Source: Flavitalea plasmicola
Lineage (GTDB): Bacteria; Bacteroidota; Bacteroidia; Chitinophagales; Chitinophagaceae
NCBI RefSeq assembly: GCF_030546645.1
Contig: NZ_JAUOTO010000002.1
Coordinates: forward strand, 310,001-374,000
Length of the DNA stretch: 64,000 nt
Direction: 5' to 3'
Below, piece after piece: positions 7,697-16,567 of this stretch. Both the position numbers and the translations under genes were made by a program. The notes beneath the pieces were generated by a model. That model saw only the letters and a program-made list of their open reading frames with translations. It had not been told where the DNA came from and did not search any database. Every line of letters starts with the position of its first letter. The first letter of the stretch is position 1.

Positions 7697-10600
7697 TTAG
7701 AATTTAACATTCAAATTCAATCCAAAACTGCGGGTGGTAGGCAGGCCGGGGGATTCAAGCCCTACCTGGTTGTCCGAGCCGAAACCAAAAGTTTCCGGGT
7801 CGATGTTGTCCACCCATTTCTTGATCAGCAGGACGTTGTTGGCGACCAGGTCCAGCTTCAATCCCTTGAGGGGCCATTTTGCCGGAATATATCTGGTAAG
7901 ATCGTAGCCCAGACTTACCTGCCGCACCTTCCAGTAGCCGCCGTTGTAGATCACCGGCTCGACTATTTGCTGGGAGCGAAGGTGCTCCCAATAGGTCTGC
8001 ACCGCAGCTACCGCCGTATTGGGATTGCCGCTGGCGTCCACGCCCACACCTTTGAAGCCTCCCGAGCGGCCTTCCAGCGTCATCTTGTGCAGCCCATGGC
8101 GCACGGCATTGAAGTTGGTGCCCGACAGCATTTTATTGCCCAGCTTGTAATCGATGAAGACAGTGAGATTGAACCCCTTGTAATTAAAGGTATTCAGGAA
8201 ACCGCCTACCCATTTGGGCAGGGCGCTGCCAAACAGCATAAACTGGGAAGTACGCAGGGGCAGGCCATTCGACTGGAATATTCTCTGCCCTTTTGCATCG
8301 CGTGCATATCCGTAACCGGCGATCTGCCCGATCTCTTCGCCAACCACCTGCCGGGTCTCGCCGTTGAACACGTGCGTGCCCGTGGTAATGCGCTCGCCCT
8401 TGGTGCTGGTGATGATGCTCAGCACCTTGGTCTTGTTGTAGGATGTATTGGCCGTAAATTCCCATTTGAAATTCCTGGTTTGCACCGGCACCAGGTTAAG
8501 CATGGCTTCCAGACCGTAATTGCTGCTCTTGCCACTGTTGATAGGCGTGTTGAAATAACCCGAGGCATCGGAGATCTGCACCGAAACGATCTGGTCCCTT
8601 GTGATCTTCCGATAAGCCGCCAGGTCCACATTCACCCTGTTGTTGAACATCCGCAATTCCAGGCCCACCTCCGTTTCCGCCACCCGGCTGGGCTTCAGAT
8701 TGGGATTAGGCAACGTCGTGCCCGTCGCCCCGTTGCTGATATTGCTGGTGCCCACCGGTACCGGTACGCCGTTGGGGTTGTTGATAAAATTGGCATTGAC
8801 CGTATAGAACAGCTGGTCCGAATACGGCGCCACGTCGCCGTCGCTGCCTACTTCCGCATATCCCACCCTTACTTTACCGAAATCGAGCCATCCAACATTG
8901 GGCAGATGCTCCGAAAACACATAGCTGCCGGAAATGGAGGGATACAAGATGCTCCTGTTGGCCGGCGAAAGGGTAGAGAACCAGTCGTTACGCACCGTGC
9001 CGTTGAGATAGAAAGTCCGCCGCCAGTTCAGCTCCGCGGAACCGTACAGGGAATTCACACCCTGTTCCGTCAATGTATATACGGGGTCTTTTGCCCGTCC
9101 GTTCTGTACCGTGTACAAGCCCCTGATGATAAAATCCGTTACCACCACGTTGTTGATGTCCGACCGTTTGCGCATACGGTTTCCTCCGCCATTGACATTT
9201 ACTTCCAGGTCGCCGAACTTCCTGTTGGCATTCACGAGGAAGTCCAGGTTCGTTTCCCGGAACCGGCGCGATTCCTGGGTGAACACGCCATTGACGAAGC
9301 CCGGAGGCGCAGCAGCCCTCGAAGCCTGGCCGGTGGGGAAATTATTCACATCTTCATCCCGCGACCAGTAATCCTGTCCAAAACGACCCTGCAGGCTTAG
9401 CCAGGGCAGGATATTGTATTTCACGGCCACATTCCCGAAGATGCGGTCGCGCTTGATATTGTGGAACTGTTCGGCCAGCACCCAGTAAGGGTTGGTGCGG
9501 TTGGTGAACCGGGACCAGGGATACTCGTTGCCCGCCGCATTGTACTTATTGGCTTTCAGCACGTCCAGCGGCATGGACGTCGACAAGGCCATCAAAGTGG
9601 TGGGAATGGAATTGTCCTGGTTGGTGATATTCGGCGGGTTCTTATTGAATTCCCTGGAATAGTTGACATTGCCGGACAGCAGCAATTGTTCGGAGAGGTT
9701 ATAGCTGAAGCCCAGGTTCATGGACTTGCGGTTGAACGAATTGTTGGGCATGATGCCCTTATTGTCCGTATTGTTCAGCGACAGGCGCAGGCCGCCCTTG
9801 TCGTTGCTGGTCTCCATAGCCACCGTATTGGCCATATTCTGTCCGTGGCGGTAGAATGCGTTGATGCGTTTGCCCTGGGGTTGATAGGGCACGGTGAGGT
9901 TATTGAACAGGACCTGCGTCATGCCCGGCGCAAACTTTTCCCCGAAGGACCATTCTCCCGAAGTAGGATTGGGCGTAGTTGGCCGGACACCGCCCTCGCC
10001 CTGGCCGTATTGCTGCTGGTAATCGGTGTAATCCAGGGGTTTATCATTGGTATAGTTCAGGTTGTAGGTGACGCCGATGCCTTTTGTCTTTCCCTTCGTT
10101 TTGGTCGTGATCATGATCACCCCGTCCTTTGCGCGCGAGCCGTAGAGCGCGGACGCCGGCGCTCCTTTCAATATGGTCATGCTCTCGATATCGTCCGGGT
10201 TGATGCTGGAGAGGCCGTCGCCGCCGTCTGCAAATACGCCACCGCCTTTTACGGAGATGACGTTGTCATTGAAATTGGTATTGTCCACGGGCACCCCGTT
10301 GATAACGATCAGGGGATTGTTCTGGCCGGAAAGAGATGACTGACCGCGGATGCGGATCTTCGAGGTACCGCCCGGTCCCGAGCCCAATGAGGAGATGTTC
10401 ACCCCGGCCACCTTGCCCTGCAGGGCATTCATGACATTGCTGGTCCGGTTGACCGTCAGCTCTTCCGGCTTGACATTGGTGGCGGCATAGCCCAGCCCCC
10501 GGGATTGTCGCCTGATGCCCAGGGCCGTTACGATCACCTCGTCCATGTTCCGGCGGTCAGCCGTCATCGACACGTTGACTACCGTACGGCCGGCAACACC

Positions 10601-10867
10601 CACTTCCGCGACCTTATACCCTACTGAGCTGAACACAAGCGTGGCATTACCCGGGGCGGGTATGCTGTACTTACCGTCGTTGTCTGTGGTAGTTCCCTTT
10701 GATGTGCCTTTTACGACGACAGAAACCCGTGAAAGCTTCGTGCCCATTTCATCCGATACGGCGCCCGTAACGATTTGAGCATGAGCGGTGGATAGTAATA
10801 AAAGAAGAACGCAAAGCAGCCATAGCCTGGTGTAGCAGGCAGGCCTGCCGTTGGTGTGCTTTTTCAT
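7697..10867 (-). CDS. SusC/RagA-family TonB-dependent outer-membrane porter
   Basis: This protein of about 1056 residues has a Sec signal (LLLLLSTAHAQ) and an N-terminal carboxypeptidase-regulatory-like domain (VTGAVSDEMGTKLSRVSVVVKGTSKGT). The SusC plug shows RIRGQSSLSGQNNPLIVING and ILKGAPASALYGSRAKDGVI, and a long beta-barrel ends in LNLNVKF with a terminal Phe. It would import the ligand captured by the downstream SusD using TonB energy. I take the ATG at 10867, which gives the normal signal; the frame can be extended to 10891. It is the first gene of the SusC-SusD-IlvD operon and is divergent from the AraC gene at 11019. Confidence 0.95.
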   Translation of the reverse strand: MKKHTNGRPACYTRLWLLCVLLLLLSTAHAQIVTGAVSDEMGTKLSRVSVVVKGTSKGTTTDNDGKYSIPAPGNATLVFSSVGYKVAEVGVAGRTVVNVSMTADRRNMDEVIVTALGIRRQSRGLGYAATNVKPEELTVNRTSNVMNALQGKVAGVNISSLGSGPGGTSKIRIRGQSSLSGQNNPLIVINGVPVDNTNFNDNVISVKGGGVFADGGDGLSSINPDDIESMTILKGAPASALYGSRAKDGVIMITTKTKGKTKGIGVTYNLNYTNDKPLDYTDYQQQYGQGEGGVRPTTPNPTSGEWSFGEKFAPGMTQVLFNNLTVPYQPQGKRINAFYRHGQNMANTVAMETSNDKGGLRLSLNNTDNKGIMPNNSFNRKSMNLGFSYNLSEQLLLSGNVNYSREFNKNPPNITNQDNSIPTTLMALSTSMPLDVLKANKYNAAGNEYPWSRFTNRTNPYWVLAEQFHNIKRDRIFGNVAVKYNILPWLSLQGRFGQDYWSRDEDVNNFPTGQASRAAAPPGFVNGVFTQESRRFRETNLDFLVNANRKFGDLEVNVNGGGNRMRKRSDINNVVVTDFIIRGLYTVQNGRAKDPVYTLTEQGVNSLYGSAELNWRRTFYLNGTVRNDWFSTLSPANRSILYPSISGSYVFSEHLPNVGWLDFGKVRVGYAEVGSDGDVAPYSDQLFYTVNANFINNPNGVPVPVGTSNISNGATGTTLPNPNLKPSRVAETEVGLELRMFNNRVNVDLAAYRKITRDQIVSVQISDASGYFNTPINSGKSSNYGLEAMLNLVPVQTRNFKWEFTANTSYNKTKVLSIITSTKGERITTGTHVFNGETRQVVGEEIGQIAGYGYARDAKGQRIFQSNGLPLRTSQFMLFGSALPKWVGGFLNTFNYKGFNLTVFIDYKLGNKMLSGTNFNAVRHGLHKMTLEGRSGGFKGVGVDASGNPNTAVAAVQTYWEHLRSQQIVEPVIYNGGYWKVRQVSLGYDLTRYIPAKWPLKGLKLDLVANNVLLIKKWVDNIDPETFGFGSDNQVGLESPGLPTTRSFGLNLNVKF

Positions 10868-10906
10868 ATAGCCAGTTGTTTTGATGAGCAATCATTAGCG
10901 CCAGCA

Positions 10907-10928
10907 AATTATCGGCAATTACCGGCAA
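10907..10928. promoter_or_regulatory. Tandem 12-bp direct repeat, candidate AraC operator
   Basis: AATTATCGGCAA (10907-10918) and AATTACCGGCAA (10917-10928) match at 11 of 12 positions and are offset by 10 bp, about one helical turn. The repeat lies 40 bp upstream of the SusC start, in the 151-bp region shared with the divergent AraC gene. AraC-type proteins usually bind direct repeats. I see no convincing full TAnnTTTG element in this region. Confidence 0.4.
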
Positions 10929-11018
10929 AAACTTCCAAAATAAAACAAAGTTGAATTTTGCACCTACTTGATGAATAAATTCCTTTCCTTTATATAGGCC
11001 CTCGTCAGATCAAGCCAT

Positions 11019-11906
11019 ATGAATCAATTTGCGCTACAACAAGGTATCTCGGCAGAATTGCGCCCATTCCCCTATATACTCGAAATGGGCGCGAAAAAAA
11101 ATGGCGCCATCCAGCTTGACGCTTTTCCTACCGCTACCGGCGAAGGCATCAGGATATATTATATAATAGAGGGCCGGTTTGAATGGTGCATCGATCACCA
11201 GCCTTATATCTTTTACCCCGGCGATGTCGCCCTGGTGCTGCCTGGTAATGCGTTCGGCAGCGACAAGGGTATATTAGAGATCGGCGCCTTTACCTGGATC
11301 CAACTGCGTTTGCAAAAGCCGGCGAATGGCCCTATGCTGCCGGGCGCATGGAGCGGCCTGTCGGAAAGCGAGGGCGCCGCCATCGGCAAGATATTGTCGC
11401 TGAACCGGTCTCCCGCCTTATCGAGGTTCAGTGAAGCCGGCAAGATCCTCAAATGCATACATGCGGAGCTCCTGGGTCAGGAGATCGGTTACCAGGCCCG
11501 CGTCAATCACCAGGCGGCCGAGCTGCTGATACAGACCACCCGGCAAATGACCAGGCAAAGCTATTCCGGCCGCGACTTCCCGAAAACATTCATGCACCTG
11601 GAAAAGATGCTGCGCCAGAACCTGGCGCATCAATGGGCGGTGGAAGAAATGGCTGCCATGGTCGGAATGAGCACTACCCTATTCAATGAAAGAGTAAAAA
11701 GCTATTCGGGCTTTACGCCCATCAATTACCTGATCAATATCCGGATCTCCGAGGCTATCAAGCTGTTGAAGCGGCCGGAGATCAGCGTAACGGACATAGC
11801 GCTGGACACGGGCTTTTATTCGTCCCAGCATTTTTCCACCACGTTCAAAAAGCTCACCGGCTTCAGGCCCAGTGAGTACAGAAAAAATCATTTGCGTAAT
11901 AAATAA
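11019..11906 (+). CDS. AraC-family regulator of the sugar-acid locus
   Basis: This 295-residue regulator has an N-terminal cupin-like ligand-binding region (IRIYYIIEGRFEW, YIFYPGDVALVLPG; about residues 45-85). A C-terminal AraC DNA-binding domain occupies about residues 195-293, with EEMAAMVGMSTTLFNERVKSYSGFTPINYL and ALDTGFYSSQHFSTTFKKLTGFRPSEYRK. It heads the rightward operon (FGGY kinase 11 bp downstream, then RraA-like and enolase-like genes) and is divergent from SusC, so it is the obvious local regulator of both arms. The inducer is unknown; a sugar acid is an inference. It is not closely similar to the two AraC proteins at 25387 and 52810. Confidence 0.9.
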   Translation: MNQFALQQGISAELRPFPYILEMGAKKNGAIQLDAFPTATGEGIRIYYIIEGRFEWCIDHQPYIFYPGDVALVLPGNAFGSDKGILEIGAFTWIQLRLQKPANGPMLPGAWSGLSESEGAAIGKILSLNRSPALSRFSEAGKILKCIHAELLGQEIGYQARVNHQAAELLIQTTRQMTRQSYSGRDFPKTFMHLEKMLRQNLAHQWAVEEMAAMVGMSTTLFNERVKSYSGFTPINYLINIRISEAIKLLKRPEISVTDIALDTGFYSSQHFSTTFKKLTGFRPSEYRKNHLRNK

Positions 11907-11917
11907 TTAAAATACTC

Positions 11918-13522
11918 ATGAAACCGAGCATAGCATGCATTATCACGATTGAACTGGGCACCAACGGCGTAAGGGTATTCGCCTTCGACCTCAATGGCAA
12001 AGTCATCGGCTCGATGAAAGGTCATCATCCTACCTTTCATACGGAACCCGACTACAGCGAGCAGGACCCGGAGCAAATCTTCATTACCACCCTCTACCTG
12101 CTGAAAAACCTGTTGAACGAATGCATCCATCCTAAAAAGTACCGGGTGGCCTGCATTTGTTTCAGCGCCTCCATGCACAGCGTGGTAGCGGTGGATAAAA
12201 GCGGCAGTCCCCTGGGCTATGCTATCACCTGGGCCGACAACCGCGCCAAGAAAGAGGCGCAGGAACTGCGTCAGTCGGCGCTTGGCAAACGGTTGTATGA
12301 GGCCACCGGCACGCCCATCCATCCTATGTCGCCCCTGTTGAAAATAGCCTGGATCAGGCACCGGGATAAAGAGCGCTTCCGGCAGACCAGTAAATTCCTG
12401 TCGATCAAAAGTTATATCATTCATCAACTGACCGGGGAGTACCTGGTGGATCACAGCATTGCCTCCGCCACCGGTCTGTTGAATATTCATACCGTTGGCT
12501 GGGAAGCCGACGCATTGAAGTATGCCGGCATTACGGCTTCGCAGCTACCGGACCTGGCGCCCGTGTTTACCACCGCCGGCAAACTGAAAAAGGCTTACCA
12601 GCAATCGTTTGGCCTGCCGGCGGAAACGAAGATACTCATCGGCTCCAGTGACGGCTGTCTGGCCACGCTGGGCGACGGCGTGAAAGGCGAAGGCAAGGCT
12701 ACTATCACCATTGAAGACAGCGGGGCGGTGAGGGTAATGGGTCCTACGGTATTGAAAGATGAACAAATGCGTTTCTTCAACTACCTGCTTACCGAAAATT
12801 GCTATGTGTCCGGCGGGCCTACCAATAACGCCGGAAATATTTTTGAATGGTTCACCCGGCAGTTCGGGGACTTCACCCATCCCTACGATATGGAGAACAG
12901 TATGCGACAGCTGGTGGAAGAAGCCTCTCAAGTGCCTGCGGGTTCCGACGGACTGTTGTTCCTCCCCTACCTGCTGGGCGAACGCGCCCCTATCTGGAAT
13001 GCGGATGCCCGGGGCGCCTATTTCGGGCTGAACATCCGGCATGAACGAAAACATTTCGTGAGAGCTACCATCGAAGGTATCCTGTACGAAATATACAGCA
13101 TCGGCAAAACTCTCGGCGAGCAGCGGACGATCAAAAGCCTTTCGGTCAACGGCACTTTCGGCACTATCCCCTTCTGGACCCAGATGATCTCCGATATGTA
13201 TAACCGGCCCGTTCGTGTACGGCAGCGATCGCACAGCGTCAGTTTCGGCGCCTTCCTGCTGAGCGCCACCGAAATGGGTATTTACAGATCGCTGGATGAG
13301 GCGGCCCGGACCGTTGAGCTGCCTGATGTATACAAGCCGGACAAACAGCGTCATGCCGTGTATGCCGATTACTTCGGGATATTTGAAAAGCTCAGCTCCA
13401 AGATGTCCGATGAATTTACGGCCATCGCCAGCCTGCAGCAGAAATACAGCAGCTCGTCTGATCACACAGCGGCCGAACCCGTCAAACCTATCACCCGTAA
13501 AAAACAAAAATCAAAGCTATGA
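11918..13522 (+). CDS. Gluconokinase-like FGGY carbohydrate kinase with altered nucleotide-site motifs
   Basis: This 534-residue protein has the FGGY fold and gluconokinase-type signatures: SASMHSVVAVD, ITWADNRAKKEA, the catalytic-Asp segment GSSDGCLATLGDG (Asp245) and GPTNNAGNIFEWF. FGGY gluconokinases phosphorylate gluconate with ATP. Two canonical motifs are changed. The N-terminal phosphate-binding DxGT motif is ELGTNG, with Glu12 in place of Asp. The second phosphate/adenosine motif, normally like TIGTSGA, reads TIEDSGA at residues 264-270, with Glu266 and Asp267. These could alter ATP binding, substrate range or abolish activity. A basic tail (TRKKQKSKL) is present. Its stop overlaps the start of the next gene as ATGA, implying translational coupling. 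Confidence 0.85.
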   Translation: MKPSIACIITIELGTNGVRVFAFDLNGKVIGSMKGHHPTFHTEPDYSEQDPEQIFITTLYLLKNLLNECIHPKKYRVACICFSASMHSVVAVDKSGSPLGYAITWADNRAKKEAQELRQSALGKRLYEATGTPIHPMSPLLKIAWIRHRDKERFRQTSKFLSIKSYIIHQLTGEYLVDHSIASATGLLNIHTVGWEADALKYAGITASQLPDLAPVFTTAGKLKKAYQQSFGLPAETKILIGSSDGCLATLGDGVKGEGKATITIEDSGAVRVMGPTVLKDEQMRFFNYLLTENCYVSGGPTNNAGNIFEWFTRQFGDFTHPYDMENSMRQLVEEASQVPAGSDGLLFLPYLLGERAPIWNADARGAYFGLNIRHERKHFVRATIEGILYEIYSIGKTLGEQRTIKSLSVNGTFGTIPFWTQMISDMYNRPVRVRQRSHSVSFGAFLLSATEMGIYRSLDEAARTVELPDVYKPDKQRHAVYADYFGIFEKLSSKMSDEFTAIASLQQKYSSSSDHTAAEPVKPITRKKQKSKL

Positions 13523-14469
13523 CATCCTATCAAAAATACTGGCTGCCGACGCTGTTGTCATTTTTACTGTGTGGGGCAACCTATAGTCAGCAGATCACCC
13601 GCGAAGAGCTCATCGCCCTGACGCCTGAATGGCATGGTGAACGTTTCGCCGACGGAAGGCCGAAAGTGGCCGACAGCATTCTCGACCGGATGAAGCTGGT
13701 GACCCTCGAAGAAGCCTGGGCGGTACTGCGGAACGAACATTACAAGCACCAGTACGATGGAGAATGGAAGACCATCAACCCCGACAGCGTGCTGGTGGGT
13801 CGCGCAGTGACCGCCATCTTCATGCCTGGCCGGCCGGACATACACCGCGTCATCGACAAATTCGGCGTGCGGGACAAGAGAGTGAAATCCCAGAATTCGT
13901 GGCCGATCGACCTGCTGGTGAAGCGGGATGTATACGTGGTGGACCAGTTCGATGCCTATGAGGACGGCCCAACCATCGGGGATAACCTCGGCAATTCCAT
14001 TTATGCGAAAACGGGCAACGGCATCGTATACGATGGCGCCATACGCGACATCAAAGGATTGAAAGAGATCGGCTCCTTCACGTCCTTCTTCCGCAGCTAT
14101 CATCCTTCACACCACCTGAACAATCCCGAAGGCGAATTGAATACTACCCTCGTCGGCATCAACCGGCCTACGCGCATCGGCAAGGCCACCGTCATGCCCG
14201 GCGATGTAGTGTTGGGAAGGGACGGCGGCGTCATCTTCATCCCGCCCCACCTGGCGGAAAGCGTAGTAAAGACCTCGGAGATCGTGCGCCTGCGCGACCT
14301 GTTCGGGCACCAGCGCCTGCGCGAAGGGAAATATACCCCTGGCCAGATAGACTCGCGCTGGAGCGACGAAATAGAAAGGGATTTCTCCCGATGGCTGAAT
14401 GATCACATCAATGAACTGCCTGTATCCAGGAGCCAGATACAGGAATTTTTAAAAGGCAGAACATGGTAA
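13519..14469 (+). CDS. Exported RraA-fold protein (RraA/HMG-aldolase family)
   Basis: This 316-residue protein has an N-terminal Sec signal (YWLPTLLSFLLCGATYSQ), which is unusual because the family is normally cytoplasmic. The core has the RraA/4-hydroxy-4-methyl-2-oxoglutarate aldolase signature: TIGDNLGNSIYAKTGNGIVYDGAIRDIKG, with the Arg-Asp pair that in aldolase members binds substrate and metal, then VMPGDVVLGRDGGVIFIP. The aldolase members cleave 2-keto acid aldols; RraA itself regulates RNase E. Export and placement next to two sugar-acid dehydratases favour an aldol or dehydration role on a keto-sugar acid over RNase regulation. It overlaps the upstream kinase by 4 bp and the downstream dehydratase by 7 bp. 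Confidence 0.82.
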   Translation: MTSYQKYWLPTLLSFLLCGATYSQQITREELIALTPEWHGERFADGRPKVADSILDRMKLVTLEEAWAVLRNEHYKHQYDGEWKTINPDSVLVGRAVTAIFMPGRPDIHRVIDKFGVRDKRVKSQNSWPIDLLVKRDVYVVDQFDAYEDGPTIGDNLGNSIYAKTGNGIVYDGAIRDIKGLKEIGSFTSFFRSYHPSHHLNNPEGELNTTLVGINRPTRIGKATVMPGDVVLGRDGGVIFIPPHLAESVVKTSEIVRLRDLFGHQRLREGKYTPGQIDSRWSDEIERDFSRWLNDHINELPVSRSQIQEFLKGRTW

Positions 14470-15767
14470 ACCCAAAAATAAATGCAATGACCAACCAAAC
14501 TTCCCGAAGATCATTCTTATCCAAAGCCACCCTGGCCGCCGCCCTGTCACCACTATTGACCTTGCCGGCGTTCGGAAAGGGATATGAACAAGCGGTAGAT
14601 CGAACGCCCAAAGCGTCCTCCCCTTCCAACCTGAAGATCACCGATGTGAAATGTGGTTATATCACGGGCAGCCTGTTCGTAAAGATCTATACCAACGAGG
14701 GCATCTGGGGTTGCGGCGAAGGCGTGGATGCCATTCCCGGCACCTATTACCTGGTGAAGAATTTCGGTGAACGCCTCAAAGGGAAAAGCCCGTTGAACGT
14801 ACACCGTCTTTTTGAAGACATCCGTAAATCAGGATTTTTCCAGGGGGCGCAGGCCGGTATGTATGTAGCCGTATTGTCGGCCATAGAAGCCGCCCTGTGG
14901 GATCTCGCGGGCAAGGCCTTGCAGCTGCCGGTGTACCAGCTGCTGGGCGGTAAGTTCCGGGATAAGGTCCGGGTGTATTGCGACACTGCGCTGTACCAGC
15001 GCAAACTGCCTACGGCCGAGGATTTTGCCGAGGCCGCCACGAAGGCAAAGAGCATGGGCTTCAACGCTATGAAATTCGACCTCGATCAGGCCAACGACCC
15101 TCACAAATACGACCGATATAACTGGACCGCCAGTCCCGCGGAGCTGCAACGCATGTACGACCAGCTGACTGCCGCGCGCAAAGCGGTGGGGCCGGACATC
15201 GATATCTGCGCAGATATGCATGGCCGCTATGATGCAGTGACTGCGCAGGCCATTGCCAAAAGGCTGGAGCCCCTGAACCTCATGTGGCTGGAAGAGCCCA
15301 TACCTGCCGAGAACGTGGAGGCGTATAAGCTGATCACCGAATCCACCAGCACGCCTATCTGCGCCGGGGAGAACCATTACCTCGCGTACGGCTTCAGGAG
15401 AATGATGGAAACAGGCGCCGTGGATATCGTCATGCCTGACCTGCAGAAATGCGGCGGCCTGGGGGAAGGGCAACGGATCGCCAACCTGGCTCATCTATAC
15501 TATGTCCCCTTCGCACCCCATATGGTGGCCTCCTTCCTGGGCGCTATGGCGTCGGCGCACGTTTGCGCATCCGTGCCTAATTTCATGATCATGGAATGGC
15601 AGTCTTACTTTCACACCGACCCCATGTTCAAAGAGATCGTGACCTATGACGGAGAATGGGTGAAAGACAGTTTTATGACCGTATCGGATAAGCCAGGCAT
15701 CGGGGTAGAGATCAATGAAGCCGGGATGAAGAAATATGCGATCCCAGGGGTGCCGTTCTTCGAATAG
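14463..15767 (+). CDS. Tat-exported enolase-superfamily sugar-acid dehydratase (galactonate dehydratase type)
   Basis: This 434-residue mandelate racemase/muconate lactonizing-type enzyme has a complete active site. Metal ligands are Asp251, Glu277 and Glu303. His253 lies in the DMHGR motif and His353 in APHM. The spacing (Asp, +2 His, +26 Glu, +26 Glu, +50 His) equals that of E. coli D-galactonate dehydratase (183, 185, 209, 235, 285). This supports syn-dehydration of a D-aldonate such as galactonate or gluconate. The N-terminus TSRRSFLSKATLAAALS is a twin-arginine signal, so the enzyme should act in the periplasm. The start at 14463 overlaps the upstream stop; an ATG at 14487 would keep the signal. 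Confidence 0.9.
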   Translation: MVNPKINAMTNQTSRRSFLSKATLAAALSPLLTLPAFGKGYEQAVDRTPKASSPSNLKITDVKCGYITGSLFVKIYTNEGIWGCGEGVDAIPGTYYLVKNFGERLKGKSPLNVHRLFEDIRKSGFFQGAQAGMYVAVLSAIEAALWDLAGKALQLPVYQLLGGKFRDKVRVYCDTALYQRKLPTAEDFAEAATKAKSMGFNAMKFDLDQANDPHKYDRYNWTASPAELQRMYDQLTAARKAVGPDIDICADMHGRYDAVTAQAIAKRLEPLNLMWLEEPIPAENVEAYKLITESTSTPICAGENHYLAYGFRRMMETGAVDIVMPDLQKCGGLGEGQRIANLAHLYYVPFAPHMVASFLGAMASAHVCASVPNFMIMEWQSYFHTDPMFKEIVTYDGEWVKDSFMTVSDKPGIGVEINEAGMKKYAIPGVPFFE

Positions 15768-15774
15768 CTCTCCA

Positions 15775-15975
15775 TCAATCCCCCTCTTCCAACTTAAAAA
15801 TTTCCTCTATTGTCACCTCAAAGAATTTTGCAAGCTTCAATGCCAGAACGGTGGACGGCACATACTTTCCCCCCTCCATGGCATTAATCGTCTGGCGACT
15901 AACACTGATTGCTTTAGCCAGCTCCTCCTGCGTAATATTCTTAATGGCCCGTTGTACTTTAATGGTATTGGTCAT
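15775..15975 (-). CDS. Small XRE-family helix-turn-helix regulator
   Basis: This 66-residue protein is almost entirely one HTH_3 domain: VQRAIKNITQEELAKAISVSRQTINAMEGGKYVPSTVLALKLAKFFEVTIEEIF. It resembles the short YgzD/YozG-type regulators that accompany small membrane proteins. Its start overlaps the stop of the membrane protein gene by 4 bp (ATGA), so the pair is translationally coupled. Inverted repeats at 16474-16511 upstream of the pair are candidates for its own operator. It ends 8 bp from the convergent dehydratase gene. Confidence 0.88.
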   Translation of the reverse strand: MTNTIKVQRAIKNITQEELAKAISVSRQTINAMEGGKYVPSTVLALKLAKFFEVTIEEIFKLEEGD

Positions 15976-16451
15976 GATCTTGAATATTTATACAACAGAT
16001 AGTGAAACCGGATGATGAAGATGATCAGGAGGGTGAATAAATTAATTTCCACTATCGACATGAATGGTTCGCCATATATAAATAAATCCGCCAAAAGCAA
16101 AAGCGCTGAATTGATCCATGCGGCCCACAGCCACGAGTTTAAACGCAGGGAACCGACAAACTCATCTTCCTGCTTTTGCCTGGAAAATGCGATGAATATC
16201 AAGCTGATCAATAATGCAGCAATGATAATGGTGAGCGTAGGCTCTGTTTCGAATAGTGTAAAGAATTGTGTATGCTTGCTGCCAAATTCCTGGCTTACGA
16301 TCGCCGGCAGCTTCATGCTAAAGTCCTTATTAAAAATAGTCAGGTTGCCATCATTAAAAATCAAGATCAATAGCCAATAAATAAAGGCGGGAGCGAAAAT
16401 TATCCACCCGATCTTTTTAAAACCATGGGGCAGTAGGGGTTGTTTTTTCAT
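15972..16451 (-). CDS. Four-helix integral membrane protein of unknown function
   Basis: This 159-residue protein has about four hydrophobic segments: near 13-31 (IGWIIFAPAFIYWLLILIF), 72-90 (LTIIIAALLISLIFIAF), 108-122 (WLWAAWINSALLLLA) and 133-150 (EINLFTLLIIFIIRFHYLL). I do not recognise a named family with confidence. It resembles the DUF2178-like membrane proteins that are paired with small XRE regulators. It is the first gene of the two-gene operon with the XRE regulator. Such pairs may sense the membrane or control regulator activity; that is inference. Confidence 0.75.
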   Translation of the reverse strand: MKKQPLLPHGFKKIGWIIFAPAFIYWLLILIFNDGNLTIFNKDFSMKLPAIVSQEFGSKHTQFFTLFETEPTLTIIIAALLISLIFIAFSRQKQEDEFVGSLRLNSWLWAAWINSALLLLADLFIYGEPFMSIVEINLFTLLIIFIIRFHYLLYKYSRS

Positions 16452-16473
16452 TGTAATGCTTGTTTTACTAAAA

Positions 16474-16511
16474 GTAAAGCAAACTTTACATTAAGACAAG
16501 TAAATTTGTCT
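16474..16511. promoter_or_regulatory. Two inverted repeats upstream of the membrane protein/XRE operon
   Basis: GTAAAG-4 bp-CTTTAC (16474-16489) and AGACAA-6 bp-TTGTCT (16494-16511) are perfect dyads starting 22 bp upstream of the ATG at 16451. Paired short dyads near the start of an autoregulated XRE operon are typical operators. The arms are short and the region is AT-rich, so chance is possible. Confidence 0.4.
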
Positions 16512-16567
16512 AAATATTTGTTAATGGGGCAGAATTAGCGGCAGTTTTGATCTTATCGAATTCGTTT

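Noticed and set aside
7967-9400. Open frame of 477 codons on the plus strand
   Set aside because: It is antisense to the SusC barrel; composition is that of a mirrored frame (His-, Arg- and Gly-rich, no domain), and the minus-strand SusC is unambiguous.
12545-13507. Open frame of 320 codons on the minus strand
   Set aside because: It is antisense to the FGGY kinase gene and has no recognisable motif.
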